Shown here: one piece after another, positions 17,093 through 25,303 of the stretch | Position numbering within the stretch: the stretch's first letter is position 1 | Layout of the letters: every line of letters starts with the position of its first letter | Assembly: GCF_040659735.1 (NCBI RefSeq) | Contig: NZ_JBFANZ010000020.1 | Coordinates: forward strand, 44,034 to 108,033 | DNA: 64,000 nucleotides | Reading direction: 5' to 3' | Source of the DNA: Micromonospora_I sp040659735 | GTDB taxonomy: Bacteria; Actinomycetota; Actinomycetes; Mycobacteriales; Micromonosporaceae | Notes under the pieces: model-generated | Told to the model about the DNA's origin: nothing | Databases searched by the model: none | What the model saw: the letters and a program-made list of their open reading frames with translations, nothing else | Made by a program: the position numbers and the translations under genes

Positions 17093-18346
17093 TCAGAGCC
17101 AGCGCGCGATCACCGACGCTCCGCCGAGCACCCGGTCGCCGGGGCCGACCAGCGCCTCGGCCGCGTCCGCCGGCAGGTAGACGTCCGTACGCGAGCCGAA
17201 GCGGATCAGTCCGAGGCGCTCGCCCTTGGCCAGCAGCGCCCCGACGGGCGCGCGCTGCACGATCCGACGCGCGATCAGACCCGTACGCTGGGCCACCACC
17301 ACCGTGCCGCGAGCGGTGTCGAGCACCGTGTACGCGGCCACGTTGTGCTCGGCGGCCGGCTTCATCGCCGCGGCGAACCCACCGTCGACGACGAAGTAGT
17401 CCACCACCTTGCCGGCCACCGGGGTCCGGTTGACGTGCACGTCGAGCACCGACAGGAAGACCGCGATCCGGAGAAACTCCTGCTCGCCGAAGCGCTCGTC
17501 ACGCAGCCGCTCCACCGACAGCACCCGGCCGTCACTGGCCGCCACCACCGCCGACTCGTCGTCGGGCACGTCGCGCTGCGGGTCGCGGAAGAAGGCCGCC
17601 ACGGGGGCGGCGGCGAGCGCGGGAAGCAGCCACAGCTTCGACTTCGGTCGTGCCGCGCGGGTGAGCGCGGCCAGCCCCAGCGCGATGCCGGCCGCGGCCA
17701 CCCCGTTGGAGTCGATGTGCATGTTCTGGGTCAGCGGCACGCTCGACGGGCGGTAGGCCGGGCCCAGCCGGCCCGCCACGGTGGCGTCGGCGGGCGTGAA
17801 GCGCAGCCGGTGGACGCGGACCGGCGGGGTGTTGCGCAGCACCAGGTCGGCGCCGACGCCGAAGAGCGCGCCCTGCCGCTCCAGCTCCGCGGTGGCACCC
17901 GACGTCATGCCCGGCAGCGCCGGCACGGCGGCGGCGAGCACACCGCCGTCGGTGAGGTACTTGTTGAGCCCGTCGAGGGTCGAGCGCGCCTCGTCGGCGG
18001 TGCCGGTCAGCGGTTGGCCGAGCACCAGCACGTCGGCCGGGTCGGCCTCGCCGACGGAGTCGACGACGCGGAGCCGGTCGGCCACCCAGCTGCCCTGCGC
18101 CGTGATGTGGTCGCGGAGCTGGGCGGCGCCGGTGCCGTCGGCCGGGACGACGGTGAGCGTGTCACCCGGCAGCAGCGCCTCGATCGCGGCGGCCAGCACC
18201 GCCGACTCGGCGTCGACCCCGACCAGCAGCGCGGACTTGGCGCCGTGGTGACGGGCCAGCTCGGTGGTCAGGGTGCGGGCGGCGCGGTCGCCGAGACGGA
18301 CCGGGCCGCGGGGGCCGACCGTGCGCACGGCGGGGGACTGGGTCAT
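17093..18346 (-). CDS. psd: Phosphatidylserine decarboxylase with N-terminal methyltransferase-like domain
   Basis: 417 residues, about twice a normal PSD of this class. Residues about 190-417 are the decarboxylase proenzyme: FFRDPQR, FLSVLDVHVNRTP, GLIARRIV and LIRFGSRTDVYLP, where Gly-Ser384 is the self-cleavage site producing a 34-residue pyruvoyl chain. Residues about 20-165 look like a class I methyltransferase Rossmann fold: strand ALLVGVD, TLTVVPAD, VLVLGQPL and the post-motif LNKYLTDGGVLAAAVP, but without a GxGxG loop. The role of that domain is unknown. It makes phosphatidylethanolamine from the product of pssA opposite. Confidence 0.9.
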   Translation of the reverse strand: MTQSPAVRTVGPRGPVRLGDRAARTLTTELARHHGAKSALLVGVDAESAVLAAAIEALLPGDTLTVVPADGTGAAQLRDHITAQGSWVADRLRVVDSVGEADPADVLVLGQPLTGTADEARSTLDGLNKYLTDGGVLAAAVPALPGMTSGATAELERQGALFGVGADLVLRNTPPVRVHRLRFTPADATVAGRLGPAYRPSSVPLTQNMHIDSNGVAAAGIALGLAALTRAARPKSKLWLLPALAAAPVAAFFRDPQRDVPDDESAVVAASDGRVLSVERLRDERFGEQEFLRIAVFLSVLDVHVNRTPVAGKVVDYFVVDGGFAAAMKPAAEHNVAAYTVLDTARGTVVVAQRTGLIARRIVQRAPVGALLAKGERLGLIRFGSRTDVYLPADAAEALVGPGDRVLGGASVIARWL

Positions 18347-18499
18347 GTCGTACGGGCTCCTCGCGGTGAAGACAGGACGGGCCGGGACGAGTGCCCGTGC
18401 CCGGCGGTGCCGGGGCGGGCGGGATGCAAACCGGCCGGCGGAGCCGAAACTCCACCGGCCAGCATATGCGCCTTTCCGGACCGGCCGCAGTGGCCGGCG

Positions 18500-18877
18500 T
18501 CAGGCCGGCCCCTCTCCGGCCCTTCCGTGCGGCGGCGCGGTGACCGGTTCCACTGGCGATCCGACCGGGAAACCCTCCGCCGGTGTGACCGGGGTCCCGC
18601 TGACGGGTCCCGGACCGCTCATCGGATCGGCCGGTGTGCCGGTGGTGGGCGTGACGTCGGACGACGTCGTCGCGTCGGCGGTGCGGGCGGCCGAGCGACC
18701 CGAGCGGAGGGCGCCCAGCAGACCGAACATGCCGAACAGGATGAGCGCGCTCGCGACGATCCATCCCACGGCGGGCAGTTCGAGATGGATCACCTGGGCG
18801 GCGAGCCACCAGGCCGCGATCCCAAGGAAGATCACGGAGAAGGTGAGCGAGACGCCGTCGGTGCGGTGCCCTTTCAT
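18500..18877 (-). CDS. Small two-helix membrane protein
   Basis: 125 residues, family not recognised. Two hydrophobic segments (FSVIFLGIAAWWLAAQVI and AVGWIVASALILFGMFGLLGAL) are followed by a Ser/Thr/Pro/Gly tail with no clear motif. Its ATG overlaps the TGA of the upstream PspC protein (ATGA), so it is translationally coupled and probably acts with it in the envelope-stress set. Confidence 0.8.
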   Translation of the reverse strand: MKGHRTDGVSLTFSVIFLGIAAWWLAAQVIHLELPAVGWIVASALILFGMFGLLGALRSGRSAARTADATTSSDVTPTTGTPADPMSGPGPVSGTPVTPAEGFPVGSPVEPVTAPPHGRAGEGPA

Positions 18878-20721
18878 CGGTATACCTCCACGTTGCCGGC
18901 GTTCACGTGCACGACGAGCCGCAGCTTCCCGCCGCCCGGCCCGTCCGGGCCGGCATCGGTGACGGTGCGGGCGGGCTGTTCGAAACCGCTCCAGGTGGTG
19001 TTGAAGACCCTGGCGTCGCCGGCCCTGACTTCGACCTGTGCGTCCACGTCGACGTTCGGTGGCAGGATCACCCGGAGTTGACCGAAGTCGACGGCCGTCG
19101 TCACCTGCGTGTCCCGTCCGCTGAAGTCGACCGACCGCAGATCGAGCACGGCGTCGCCGAACCGGTTGGCGTAGCGGTCGGCCAGATCCTCGTACGCCGC
19201 CGGCTGCCAGTTCACGTCGGCGCTCTCACCGCGTACCTGGGTGTAGGACTCCGACACGCTGGCGACGCCGAGCGCCGCCGAGACGACCAGCCCCAGCGCG
19301 ATGAGCCAACGGGCCCGACCGAACCAGGCGCCGATCAGCAGCCCCAACGCGATCGTGACCAGCGCGCCGACGAAGTACGCCGAGACCGGCACCGCGGCGA
19401 CATGCGTCAGATCGACCATCGCCACCAGGCCGAGCGCCACGAAGATCATCGAGAAGGTGGCCGCGCCGAGCGGGGAGCGCTCCTTCGGTTGCTTGGGTGG
19501 CTTGACCGGCTTGACGGGCGCCGCCTGGAAGCCGGGCGGGTAGGGACCGCGGCCGGCGTACGGACCGTGGGGGGCGAACGGTGCCCGGTAACCGCTCGGC
19601 GGCGGCGCGGCCGGCGGGTACGCCGCGGGGTCGGGCTGCGGTGCACCGAAGGGCGTCGCGAACGGCGGTGGCGCCGGGAACTGAGCCGCTGCCCCGAACT
19701 GCGGCGGGACGGCGTACGGAGCAGGGGCGGACGCGGTGCCGGGGAGATACGGCGATGGCGCGTGCGGCGACGCGGCGGTGCCGGAGTCCCCGGCCGACGG
19801 CGGGTAGGGCGTGACCGGCGTGCCCGGCATGGCCGGAGTCCCGGAGGGCCCGGTGGGCGGCATCCAGCCCGGCGTTGGCACCGCCCCGGGCGGGGGCGGG
19901 CCGACCGGATCGGGGGACGGGGTGAAGCGTCCCGGGCGCCCTCCGCTGTCGCGGTTGAGCAGCAGCGCACCCCCGATGAGGATCGCCGCGCCGAGCACGA
20001 TGGCCCGGAACCCGTCGGTGACGATGAGCCCGAACATCACCGCCACGAGCACGCTCAGGATGAGCACCGTGATCGGCGACATGCTGGAACGGCCCCGGCC
20101 GAGCATCGACTCGACGGGGGACGCCGTGTCCCCCTCGTTCGGGATGACCAACCACGCGGCGAGATAGATGAGGATGCCGATGCCGCCGGCGAAGCCCAGC
20201 ACGGCGAGCAGCACCCGCCACAGGATCGGATCCGTGTTGGTCGCCCGGCCGATCGCGGCGCAGACGCCGGCGAGGTACCGGCCATTGCGCGGGCGGACGA
20301 GGCCGTACCGGGAGGTGAAGGCCGACCCGGCGAACGGCGGCGGGTACCCGCCGCCCTGGCCCCATGGCGGCGGGCCGCCCGGGCCGGGCGGCGGCCCACC
20401 CGGCCCACCGGGCCCAGCGGTCCCACCCGATCCGCCCGGTGGCCCGCTCGGCGGTCCCGGGTTGGTCGGGTCGCCGTCGGCGGCCGGCGGGAACGGCCTG
20501 GTCGGGTCGCTGCCGGCCGGCGGGAACGCGGTGGTCGGCTCGTCGTCCGGGCCGTGGGAGAAGGCCGTCGGCGCGGCGCCGAGGTCGGTGGCGGTGGGCT
20601 CGTCGTGCGGGCGGGGCGCGTCGTTCGGATCGGAAGGCGCCGGGCCGGGCAGCGGGGGCCGCGCCCGAGCGGCGTCCTCCGTGTTCGCCGGTCTGCGGGA
20701 CTCGGCAGCTTCGTCGGTCAT
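18874..20721 (-). CDS. PspC / toast-rack membrane protein
   Basis: 615 residues. A long acidic and Gly/Pro-rich N-terminus (1-130) is followed by a PspC domain (RYGLVRPRNGRYLAGVCAAIGRATNTDPILWRV), membrane helices, a second Pro/Gly/Ala region, four further helices and a C-terminal beta-rich domain (DLRSVDFSGRDTQVTTAVDFGQLRVILPPNV) resembling the LiaF/toast-rack adhesin-like domain. Such proteins pair with PspC-fused kinases to sense envelope stress. ATG 20721 was chosen over the longer open frame because the upstream part is divergent promoter sequence. Divergent from the kinase gene, coupled to the small membrane protein. Confidence 0.85.
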   Translation of the reverse strand: MTDEAAESRRPANTEDAARARPPLPGPAPSDPNDAPRPHDEPTATDLGAAPTAFSHGPDDEPTTAFPPAGSDPTRPFPPAADGDPTNPGPPSGPPGGSGGTAGPGGPGGPPPGPGGPPPWGQGGGYPPPFAGSAFTSRYGLVRPRNGRYLAGVCAAIGRATNTDPILWRVLLAVLGFAGGIGILIYLAAWLVIPNEGDTASPVESMLGRGRSSMSPITVLILSVLVAVMFGLIVTDGFRAIVLGAAILIGGALLLNRDSGGRPGRFTPSPDPVGPPPPGAVPTPGWMPPTGPSGTPAMPGTPVTPYPPSAGDSGTAASPHAPSPYLPGTASAPAPYAVPPQFGAAAQFPAPPPFATPFGAPQPDPAAYPPAAPPPSGYRAPFAPHGPYAGRGPYPPGFQAAPVKPVKPPKQPKERSPLGAATFSMIFVALGLVAMVDLTHVAAVPVSAYFVGALVTIALGLLIGAWFGRARWLIALGLVVSAALGVASVSESYTQVRGESADVNWQPAAYEDLADRYANRFGDAVLDLRSVDFSGRDTQVTTAVDFGQLRVILPPNVDVDAQVEVRAGDARVFNTTWSGFEQPARTVTDAGPDGPGGGKLRLVVHVNAGNVEVYR

Positions 20722-20903
20722 GGTGACGATCCTGCTCCGCCGGGCACCCGAGCAACCTCCGGCGCCGACCCTGAGCGCACCCTGAGATCGCGGACGCGGC
20801 AATGTCCGGGGCGCGCCCCATGGCGACGGCGGGCCGCGGCATGTGACGATCGAAAGGGCCGGTACGCAGCGGGTATCGGCGCCGCCGGCCCGATCGGACG
20901 GGC

Positions 20904-22196
20904 GTGCCCGCCGCCCCTCCGCCGCCACGACAGGAGCCAGTCATCAGCACCCCGATGCAGCCGCCCCGCCTGTACCGCGCACGTGATCAGCGGGTGGTCG
21001 CCGGCGTCGCCGCCGGGATCGCGCACCACCTCGGCATCTCGGCCGTGCGGATCCGGATCGGGTTCGTCGTGTTGCTCAGCCTCAGCGGCCTGGGTGTGCT
21101 CCTCTACGCGGCGTTCTGGGCCGTGCTGCCGCCCCAGCCGGCGACCGCCGACCCGCCGCCCCGGCGCGACCTCAGCCAGTTGCTGCCGTTCGTGGCGATC
21201 GGGCTGGGCGTGATGCTGCTGCAGATCCTGCTCTTCGGCTCGGCGGGAGTGAGCGCCACCGCGGGCTGGCTGGTCGCGATCATCGCGGTCGGCGCCGGCA
21301 TCATCTGGCACCAGTCCGCGCCGGAGCGACGGCAGATGTGGAGCGACACGCTCCCGCAGGTGCCCTGGCTCGCCGCCGTGGTCGACGAGACCGGCCGCCG
21401 CTCGTTCCTGCTGCGGTTCATCGGCGGCGGCGTGCTGGTGGCCGTCGGGGTCATCGGTGTGGTCGCGGTCTACTCGCCGCAGGGAAACTTCGACGCCGTC
21501 GTCAACGGCGTGATCTTCGCGCTGGTCGGGCTCGCCGGGGTCGGCGTGGTGGCCGCGCCGGTGCTCTGGCGTACGTACAACCAGCTGCGGGCCGAGCGGG
21601 AGGGGCGGATCCGCGAGCAGGAGCGGGCCGAGCTCGCCGCGATGGTGCATGACCAGGTGCTGCACACCCTCGCCCTGATCCAGCGCAACGCGGCCGACGT
21701 CAAGGCGGTGCAGCGGCTCGCCCGTGGGCAGGAGCGCTCGTTGCGCAATTGGCTCTACAAGCCGACCGCTTCGCCCACGGAGCGCTTCGCCGCCGCGCTG
21801 GAGCAGGCGGCGGCCGAGGTCGAGGACACGTACGCGATCACGGTGGAGGCGGTGGTGGTCGGTGACCGGGAGAACGACGAGCGGGTCGCGGCACTGGTCG
21901 CCGCCGCCCGCGAGGCCCTGGTGAACGCGGCGCGCCACGCCAAGGTGCAGACGGTGTCGCTCTACGCCGAGGTGGAGCCGGAGCAGCTCAGCGTGTTCGT
22001 ACGGGACCGTGGCGCCGGCTTCGATCTGAGCACGGTGGAGGATCATCGCCACGGCGTACGCGGCTCGATCATCGGGCGTATGAAACGGCACGGCGGGCGG
22101 GCCGAGATCCGCAGTGAGCCGGGGGACGGCACCGAGGTGCGGCTGATCCTGCCGATGGCACGGGCCACCTCCAGCGCAGGGAAGGACAGACAGTGA
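20904..22196 (+). CDS. PspC-domain sensor histidine kinase (LiaS/DesK-like)
   Basis: 430 residues if GTG 20904 is used. The N-terminal PspC domain (RLYRARDQRVVAGVAAGIAHHLG) is followed by about six hydrophobic segments, a HisKA_3 type H-box (MVHDQVLHTLALIQRNA) and a GHKL ATPase with the N box REALVNAARHA and G box DRGAGFD. It should phosphorylate the NarL-type regulator that overlaps its stop. Start is uncertain: an AGGAG is placed 6 bases before an ATC codon at 20943, and the first ATG is 20955. Divergent from the PspC/toast-rack gene. Confidence 0.9.
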   Translation: MPAAPPPPRQEPVISTPMQPPRLYRARDQRVVAGVAAGIAHHLGISAVRIRIGFVVLLSLSGLGVLLYAAFWAVLPPQPATADPPPRRDLSQLLPFVAIGLGVMLLQILLFGSAGVSATAGWLVAIIAVGAGIIWHQSAPERRQMWSDTLPQVPWLAAVVDETGRRSFLLRFIGGGVLVAVGVIGVVAVYSPQGNFDAVVNGVIFALVGLAGVGVVAAPVLWRTYNQLRAEREGRIREQERAELAAMVHDQVLHTLALIQRNAADVKAVQRLARGQERSLRNWLYKPTASPTERFAAALEQAAAEVEDTYAITVEAVVVGDRENDERVAALVAAAREALVNAARHAKVQTVSLYAEVEPEQLSVFVRDRGAGFDLSTVEDHRHGVRGSIIGRMKRHGGRAEIRSEPGDGTEVRLILPMARATSSAGKDRQ

Positions 22197-22918
22197 TGAA
22201 CGACCAGCCGATCGAGGCCGGTACGGATCCGGGTACCGCGGAGGAGCGGCGTCTGCGCGTCTTCCTCGTCGACGACCATGCGATGTTCCGGGCGGGGGTC
22301 CGCGCCGAACTGGGTGCGCACGTGGATGTGATCGGCGAGGCGAGCACGGTGGCCGAGGCGGTCGCCCGGATCGCGACGATGGAGCCGGACGTCGTGCTGC
22401 TCGACGTACACATGCCGGATGGCGGCGGCCGGGCGGTGCTCGACGCGGTGCTGCGGGGCGCGCGCGACCGCGGCGCCCCTGCCCCCGCCGCGGCGTCGTC
22501 CGTCCGTTTCCTGGCCCTGTCGGTCTCCGACGCGGCCGAGGACGTGATCGGTCTGATCCGGGCCGGCGCGCGCGGGTACGTCACGAAGACGATCTCGCCC
22601 GACGACCTGGCGACCGCGATCCGGCGGGTCGCCGACGGCGACGCCGTGTTCAGCCCCCGGCTGGCCGGCTTCGTGCTGGACGCCTTCGCCGCCCGTCCCG
22701 ACGCGCCGGTGGCCGACCCGGAGCTCGACCAGCTCACCAACCGGGAGCGCGAGGTGCTGCGTCTGTTGGCGCGGGGGTACGCCTACAAGGAGATCGCCAA
22801 AGAGCTCTTCATCTCGATCAAGACGGTGGAGACCCACGTCTCGAACGTCCTGCGCAAGCTGCAGATGTCCAACCGGTACGAGTTGTCCCGGTGGGCGGCG
22901 GACCGCCGACTCGTCTGA
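22196..22918 (+). CDS. NarL/LuxR-family response regulator
   Basis: 240 residues. The receiver has VFLVDDHAMFRAGV with the acidic pair, phospho-acceptor Asp in VVLLDVHMPDGGG and Lys in YVTKTISPDD; a LuxR helix-turn-helix follows (LTNREREVLRLLARGYAYKEIAKELFISIKTVETHVSNVL). It is the partner of the PspC kinase: TGA of the kinase and ATG overlap by one base, and a GTG at 22193 is an alternative start after AAGGA. Likely controls the envelope-stress genes near it. Confidence 0.95.
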   Translation: MNDQPIEAGTDPGTAEERRLRVFLVDDHAMFRAGVRAELGAHVDVIGEASTVAEAVARIATMEPDVVLLDVHMPDGGGRAVLDAVLRGARDRGAPAPAAASSVRFLALSVSDAAEDVIGLIRAGARGYVTKTISPDDLATAIRRVADGDAVFSPRLAGFVLDAFAARPDAPVADPELDQLTNREREVLRLLARGYAYKEIAKELFISIKTVETHVSNVLRKLQMSNRYELSRWAADRRLV

Positions 22919-23294
22919 GCGTCGCGCACGCCCACGGCTCCGGTCCCGGCGACCTCGATCCCGCTTGTCGATCCATCCGTCGGTGGTCGTGGCGAGCCGA
23001 AGTGACATCGCCCGGATGGGCGAATACGGCGAGTGCCCGGCGAGCGTCGGAGAGTGGCGAAGTCGACGGAGGTGAGGTCGCCGGGACCGATCGTACTCTG
23101 GGGTATTGTTGCGAACCGGCGATCCGAAATCCCTGGTCAAAGGCCTTTCCTCACAAGGGAAATTGATCTTGATTCCGTATCGGCATCGTCCCGGCAGCGT
23201 ATCGGCTTGATAACGGCACCTTCACGCAATGGGCATGTCGGTGTCACAGTGTCACTCACCTCACCCGACTGTGTGAGCGCTCAGGAGGCGCCTC
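22919..23294 (+). promoter_or_regulatory. Long upstream region of the peptide-transport operon
   Basis: No gene of its own seen. Two identical CGTATCGGC sequences at 23176-23184 and 23198-23206, 22 bp apart (two helical turns), could bind a regulator. The second half is less GC-rich, and GTGTCAC is repeated at 23240s. The operon promoter should lie here, but no confident -10/-35 pair was found. Confidence 0.4.
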
Positions 23295-23375
23295 ATGCGC
23301 ACGGACACCGCAATAACGGTTGTGTGTGCGAATGACTCTTCCTGGCGCGCCATGCCGCGGTGGTGGCGCGTCTGA
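23295..23375 (+). CDS. Candidate 26-residue upstream ORF (leader peptide) of the oligopeptide operon
   Basis: An ATG at 23295 with AGGAGG six bases upstream opens a 26-residue reading frame, MRTDTAITVVCANDSS then WRAMPRWWRV, ended by TGA at 23373. It is too short to be a normal gene but its ribosome site is as good as any in the window. The last ten residues contain three Trp and three Arg. A 10-bp hairpin follows 21 bases later and the transporter gene 147 bases later, so it may control the operon by attenuation or translation coupling. Not matched to a known leader. Confidence 0.5.
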   Translation: MRTDTAITVVCANDSSWRAMPRWWRV

Positions 23376-23396
23376 GCGGATCATCAAGCGTCACGG

Positions 23397-23419
23397 GCTT
23401 CACCGATCTTCGGTGAAGC
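23397..23419 (+). terminator. Hairpin in the leader of the peptide-transport operon
   Basis: GCTTCACCGA (23397-23406), loop TCT, TCGGTGAAGC (23410-23419): a perfect 10-bp stem between the upstream ORF and the transporter gene. No T run follows, so it may be an attenuator, a pausing hairpin or an mRNA-stability element. Confidence 0.5.
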
Positions 23420-23522
23420 TCGCCGGCGGCGCGCCGGGCGGCGTCGGGCAGTTGGCCGGCGCTGACCGGGGGCTGCCGGATACAGCAGGAACACCAGCAA
23501 TAACTAAAGGGAGGCCCCCGAA

Positions 23523-25166
23523 ATGAGAGTTTCGAAGCGGGCGGGTGCGGTCGCTTTGACCGCTGCCGCTGCGCTCGTCGCGGCCGGCTGCAGCAGCGGC
23601 GACAGCGGCGGGAAGTCCGGTGGCGACACCGCCAACGGCGCCATCACGATCGACGGCACCCAGCCCGAGGTGGGGCTCATCCCCTCGAACACCACCGAGA
23701 CCGGTGGCGGCAAGGTCGTCGACTTCATGTGGACCGGCCTGGTCACCTACCCCAACGACGGTGGTGCGCCGAAGAACGCGGTTGCCGAGTCGATCGAGAC
23801 GACCGATTCCAAGGTCTACACGATCAAGCTCAAGAAGGGCACCAAGTTCCACGACGGCACCGAGGTGAAGGCGAAGAACTTCGTCGACGCCTGGAACTGG
23901 GGCGCCTACTCGCCCAACGGGGCCCAGAACGGCAGCTTCTTCAGCCAGATCGAGGGCTTCTCCGACGTCCACACCGAGGACCCGGACGGCCCGGACGGCG
24001 CGAAGAAGGCGCCGGAGCCCAAGGCCAAGGTGATGTCGGGCCTCAAGGTCGTCGACGAGCACACCTTCACGGTCACTCTCGGCGCGCCGTTCTCGATCTT
24101 CCCGACGATGCTCGGCTACAGCACCTTCATGCCGCTGCCGGACGCGTTCTTCACGAGCAAGCCCGAAGAGTTCGGCAAGAAGCCGGTCGGCAACGGCCCG
24201 GTGAAGTTCGTGTCGTGGCAGGACAACGTCGAGCTGAAGCTGACGCGCTTCGACGACTACAGCCTGGACGACAAGGTCAAGATCAAGGACGTCACCGTCA
24301 AGCTGTACCAGGACGACACGGCGGCCTACAACGACCTGCTGTCGAACAGCCTGGACTTCCAGCAGCAGATCCCCGTCTCGGCGCTCGCCGGTGACAAGTG
24401 GAAGAGCGACCTGGGCGACCGGGCGATCGACGCGCCGATCCCGTCGACCGGCATCATCGCCTTCCCGATCTACGACAAGCGCTTCCAGAACGCCGACCTG
24501 CGCAAGGCGATCTCGCTCGCGGTCAACCGTCAGGAGATCAGCGAGAAGATCTTCTTCGGTGCGCGCAAGCCCGCCAACAGCTGGGCGAACCCGCTCACCC
24601 CGGGTAACAAGGAAGGCAACTGCACCGCCTGCACGTACGACGCGACGCAGGCCAAGGCGCTGCTCGCCAAGGCCGGCGGCTTCCAGGGCGAGATGGTCTT
24701 CTACTACAACGCGGACGCCAGCCACAAGGAGTGGATGGAGGCCGTGGCGCAGAGCGTGAAGAACACGCTGGGCATCAACGCGCGCGCCGAGGGCATCCCG
24801 ACCTTCGCCGTGTTCCGTCAGATGATCAACGCCCACCAGATGAAGGGCCCGTACCGCGCCGGTTGGCAGCAGGACTACCCGGACGTGGAGAACTGGGTCG
24901 GCCCGCTGTTCACCACGGGCGGTTCGTCGAACGACGGCCTGTACAGCAACAAGCAGGTTGACGAGCTGTACAAGCAGGGCACCGCTGCTGCTGACGTGGA
25001 CGCGGCGCACGCCAAGTTCACCGAGGCGGTCGCGCAGGTCGACAAGGACGTCCCGACCATGCCGATCTACTTCTCGAACCAGCAGTCCGGCACCTCCAAC
25101 AAGGTCAAGAACGTTCAGACGACCAACGTTGGCGAGATCGACCTCTCCTCGGTCGAGCTCAAGTAA
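23523..25166 (+). CDS. Oligopeptide/dipeptide ABC transporter substrate-binding lipoprotein
   Basis: 547 residues, family 5 extracellular solute-binding protein. Signal peptide with lipobox VAAGC, then YTIKLKKGTKFHDGTEVKAKNFVDAWNW, the family hallmark, and the C-terminal lobe with GWQQDYPDVENWVGPLF. Binds peptides outside the membrane for the downstream permeases. GGGAGG precedes the ATG. Lysine and Asn-rich coding compared with its neighbours, typical of exported binding proteins. A 19-bp terminator separates it from the permease genes. Confidence 0.95.
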   Translation: MRVSKRAGAVALTAAAALVAAGCSSGDSGGKSGGDTANGAITIDGTQPEVGLIPSNTTETGGGKVVDFMWTGLVTYPNDGGAPKNAVAESIETTDSKVYTIKLKKGTKFHDGTEVKAKNFVDAWNWGAYSPNGAQNGSFFSQIEGFSDVHTEDPDGPDGAKKAPEPKAKVMSGLKVVDEHTFTVTLGAPFSIFPTMLGYSTFMPLPDAFFTSKPEEFGKKPVGNGPVKFVSWQDNVELKLTRFDDYSLDDKVKIKDVTVKLYQDDTAAYNDLLSNSLDFQQQIPVSALAGDKWKSDLGDRAIDAPIPSTGIIAFPIYDKRFQNADLRKAISLAVNRQEISEKIFFGARKPANSWANPLTPGNKEGNCTACTYDATQAKALLAKAGGFQGEMVFYYNADASHKEWMEAVAQSVKNTLGINARAEGIPTFAVFRQMINAHQMKGPYRAGWQQDYPDVENWVGPLFTTGGSSNDGLYSNKQVDELYKQGTAAADVDAAHAKFTEAVAQVDKDVPTMPIYFSNQQSGTSNKVKNVQTTNVGEIDLSSVELK

Positions 25167-25176
25167 CTGACTGAAA

Positions 25177-25218
25177 GCCTCAGGTCCGGCCCACCTACCG
25201 GTGGGCCGGACCTGAGGC
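25177..25218 (+). terminator. 19-bp hairpin between binding-protein and permease genes
   Basis: Left arm 25177-25195 and right arm 25200-25218 are perfectly complementary (GCCTCAGGTCC...) with a 4-base loop. It would let most transcripts stop after the binding protein, or protect its mRNA 3' end, so the binding protein is made in excess. Confidence 0.85.
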
Positions 25219-25303
25219 GGTCCGGTGGGGGTGCGAGCATCTGCCCCCGCTGCTCCACCAACCCGTGTCGGCGCCCTACCGGGCGCCTGTGTCTGGAGGA
25301 CCC

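Noticed and set aside
23320..23526. 68-residue plus-strand frame just before the peptide-binding gene
   Set aside because: No ribosome site and no protein-like pattern; it overlaps the better supported 26-residue upstream ORF and the hairpin.
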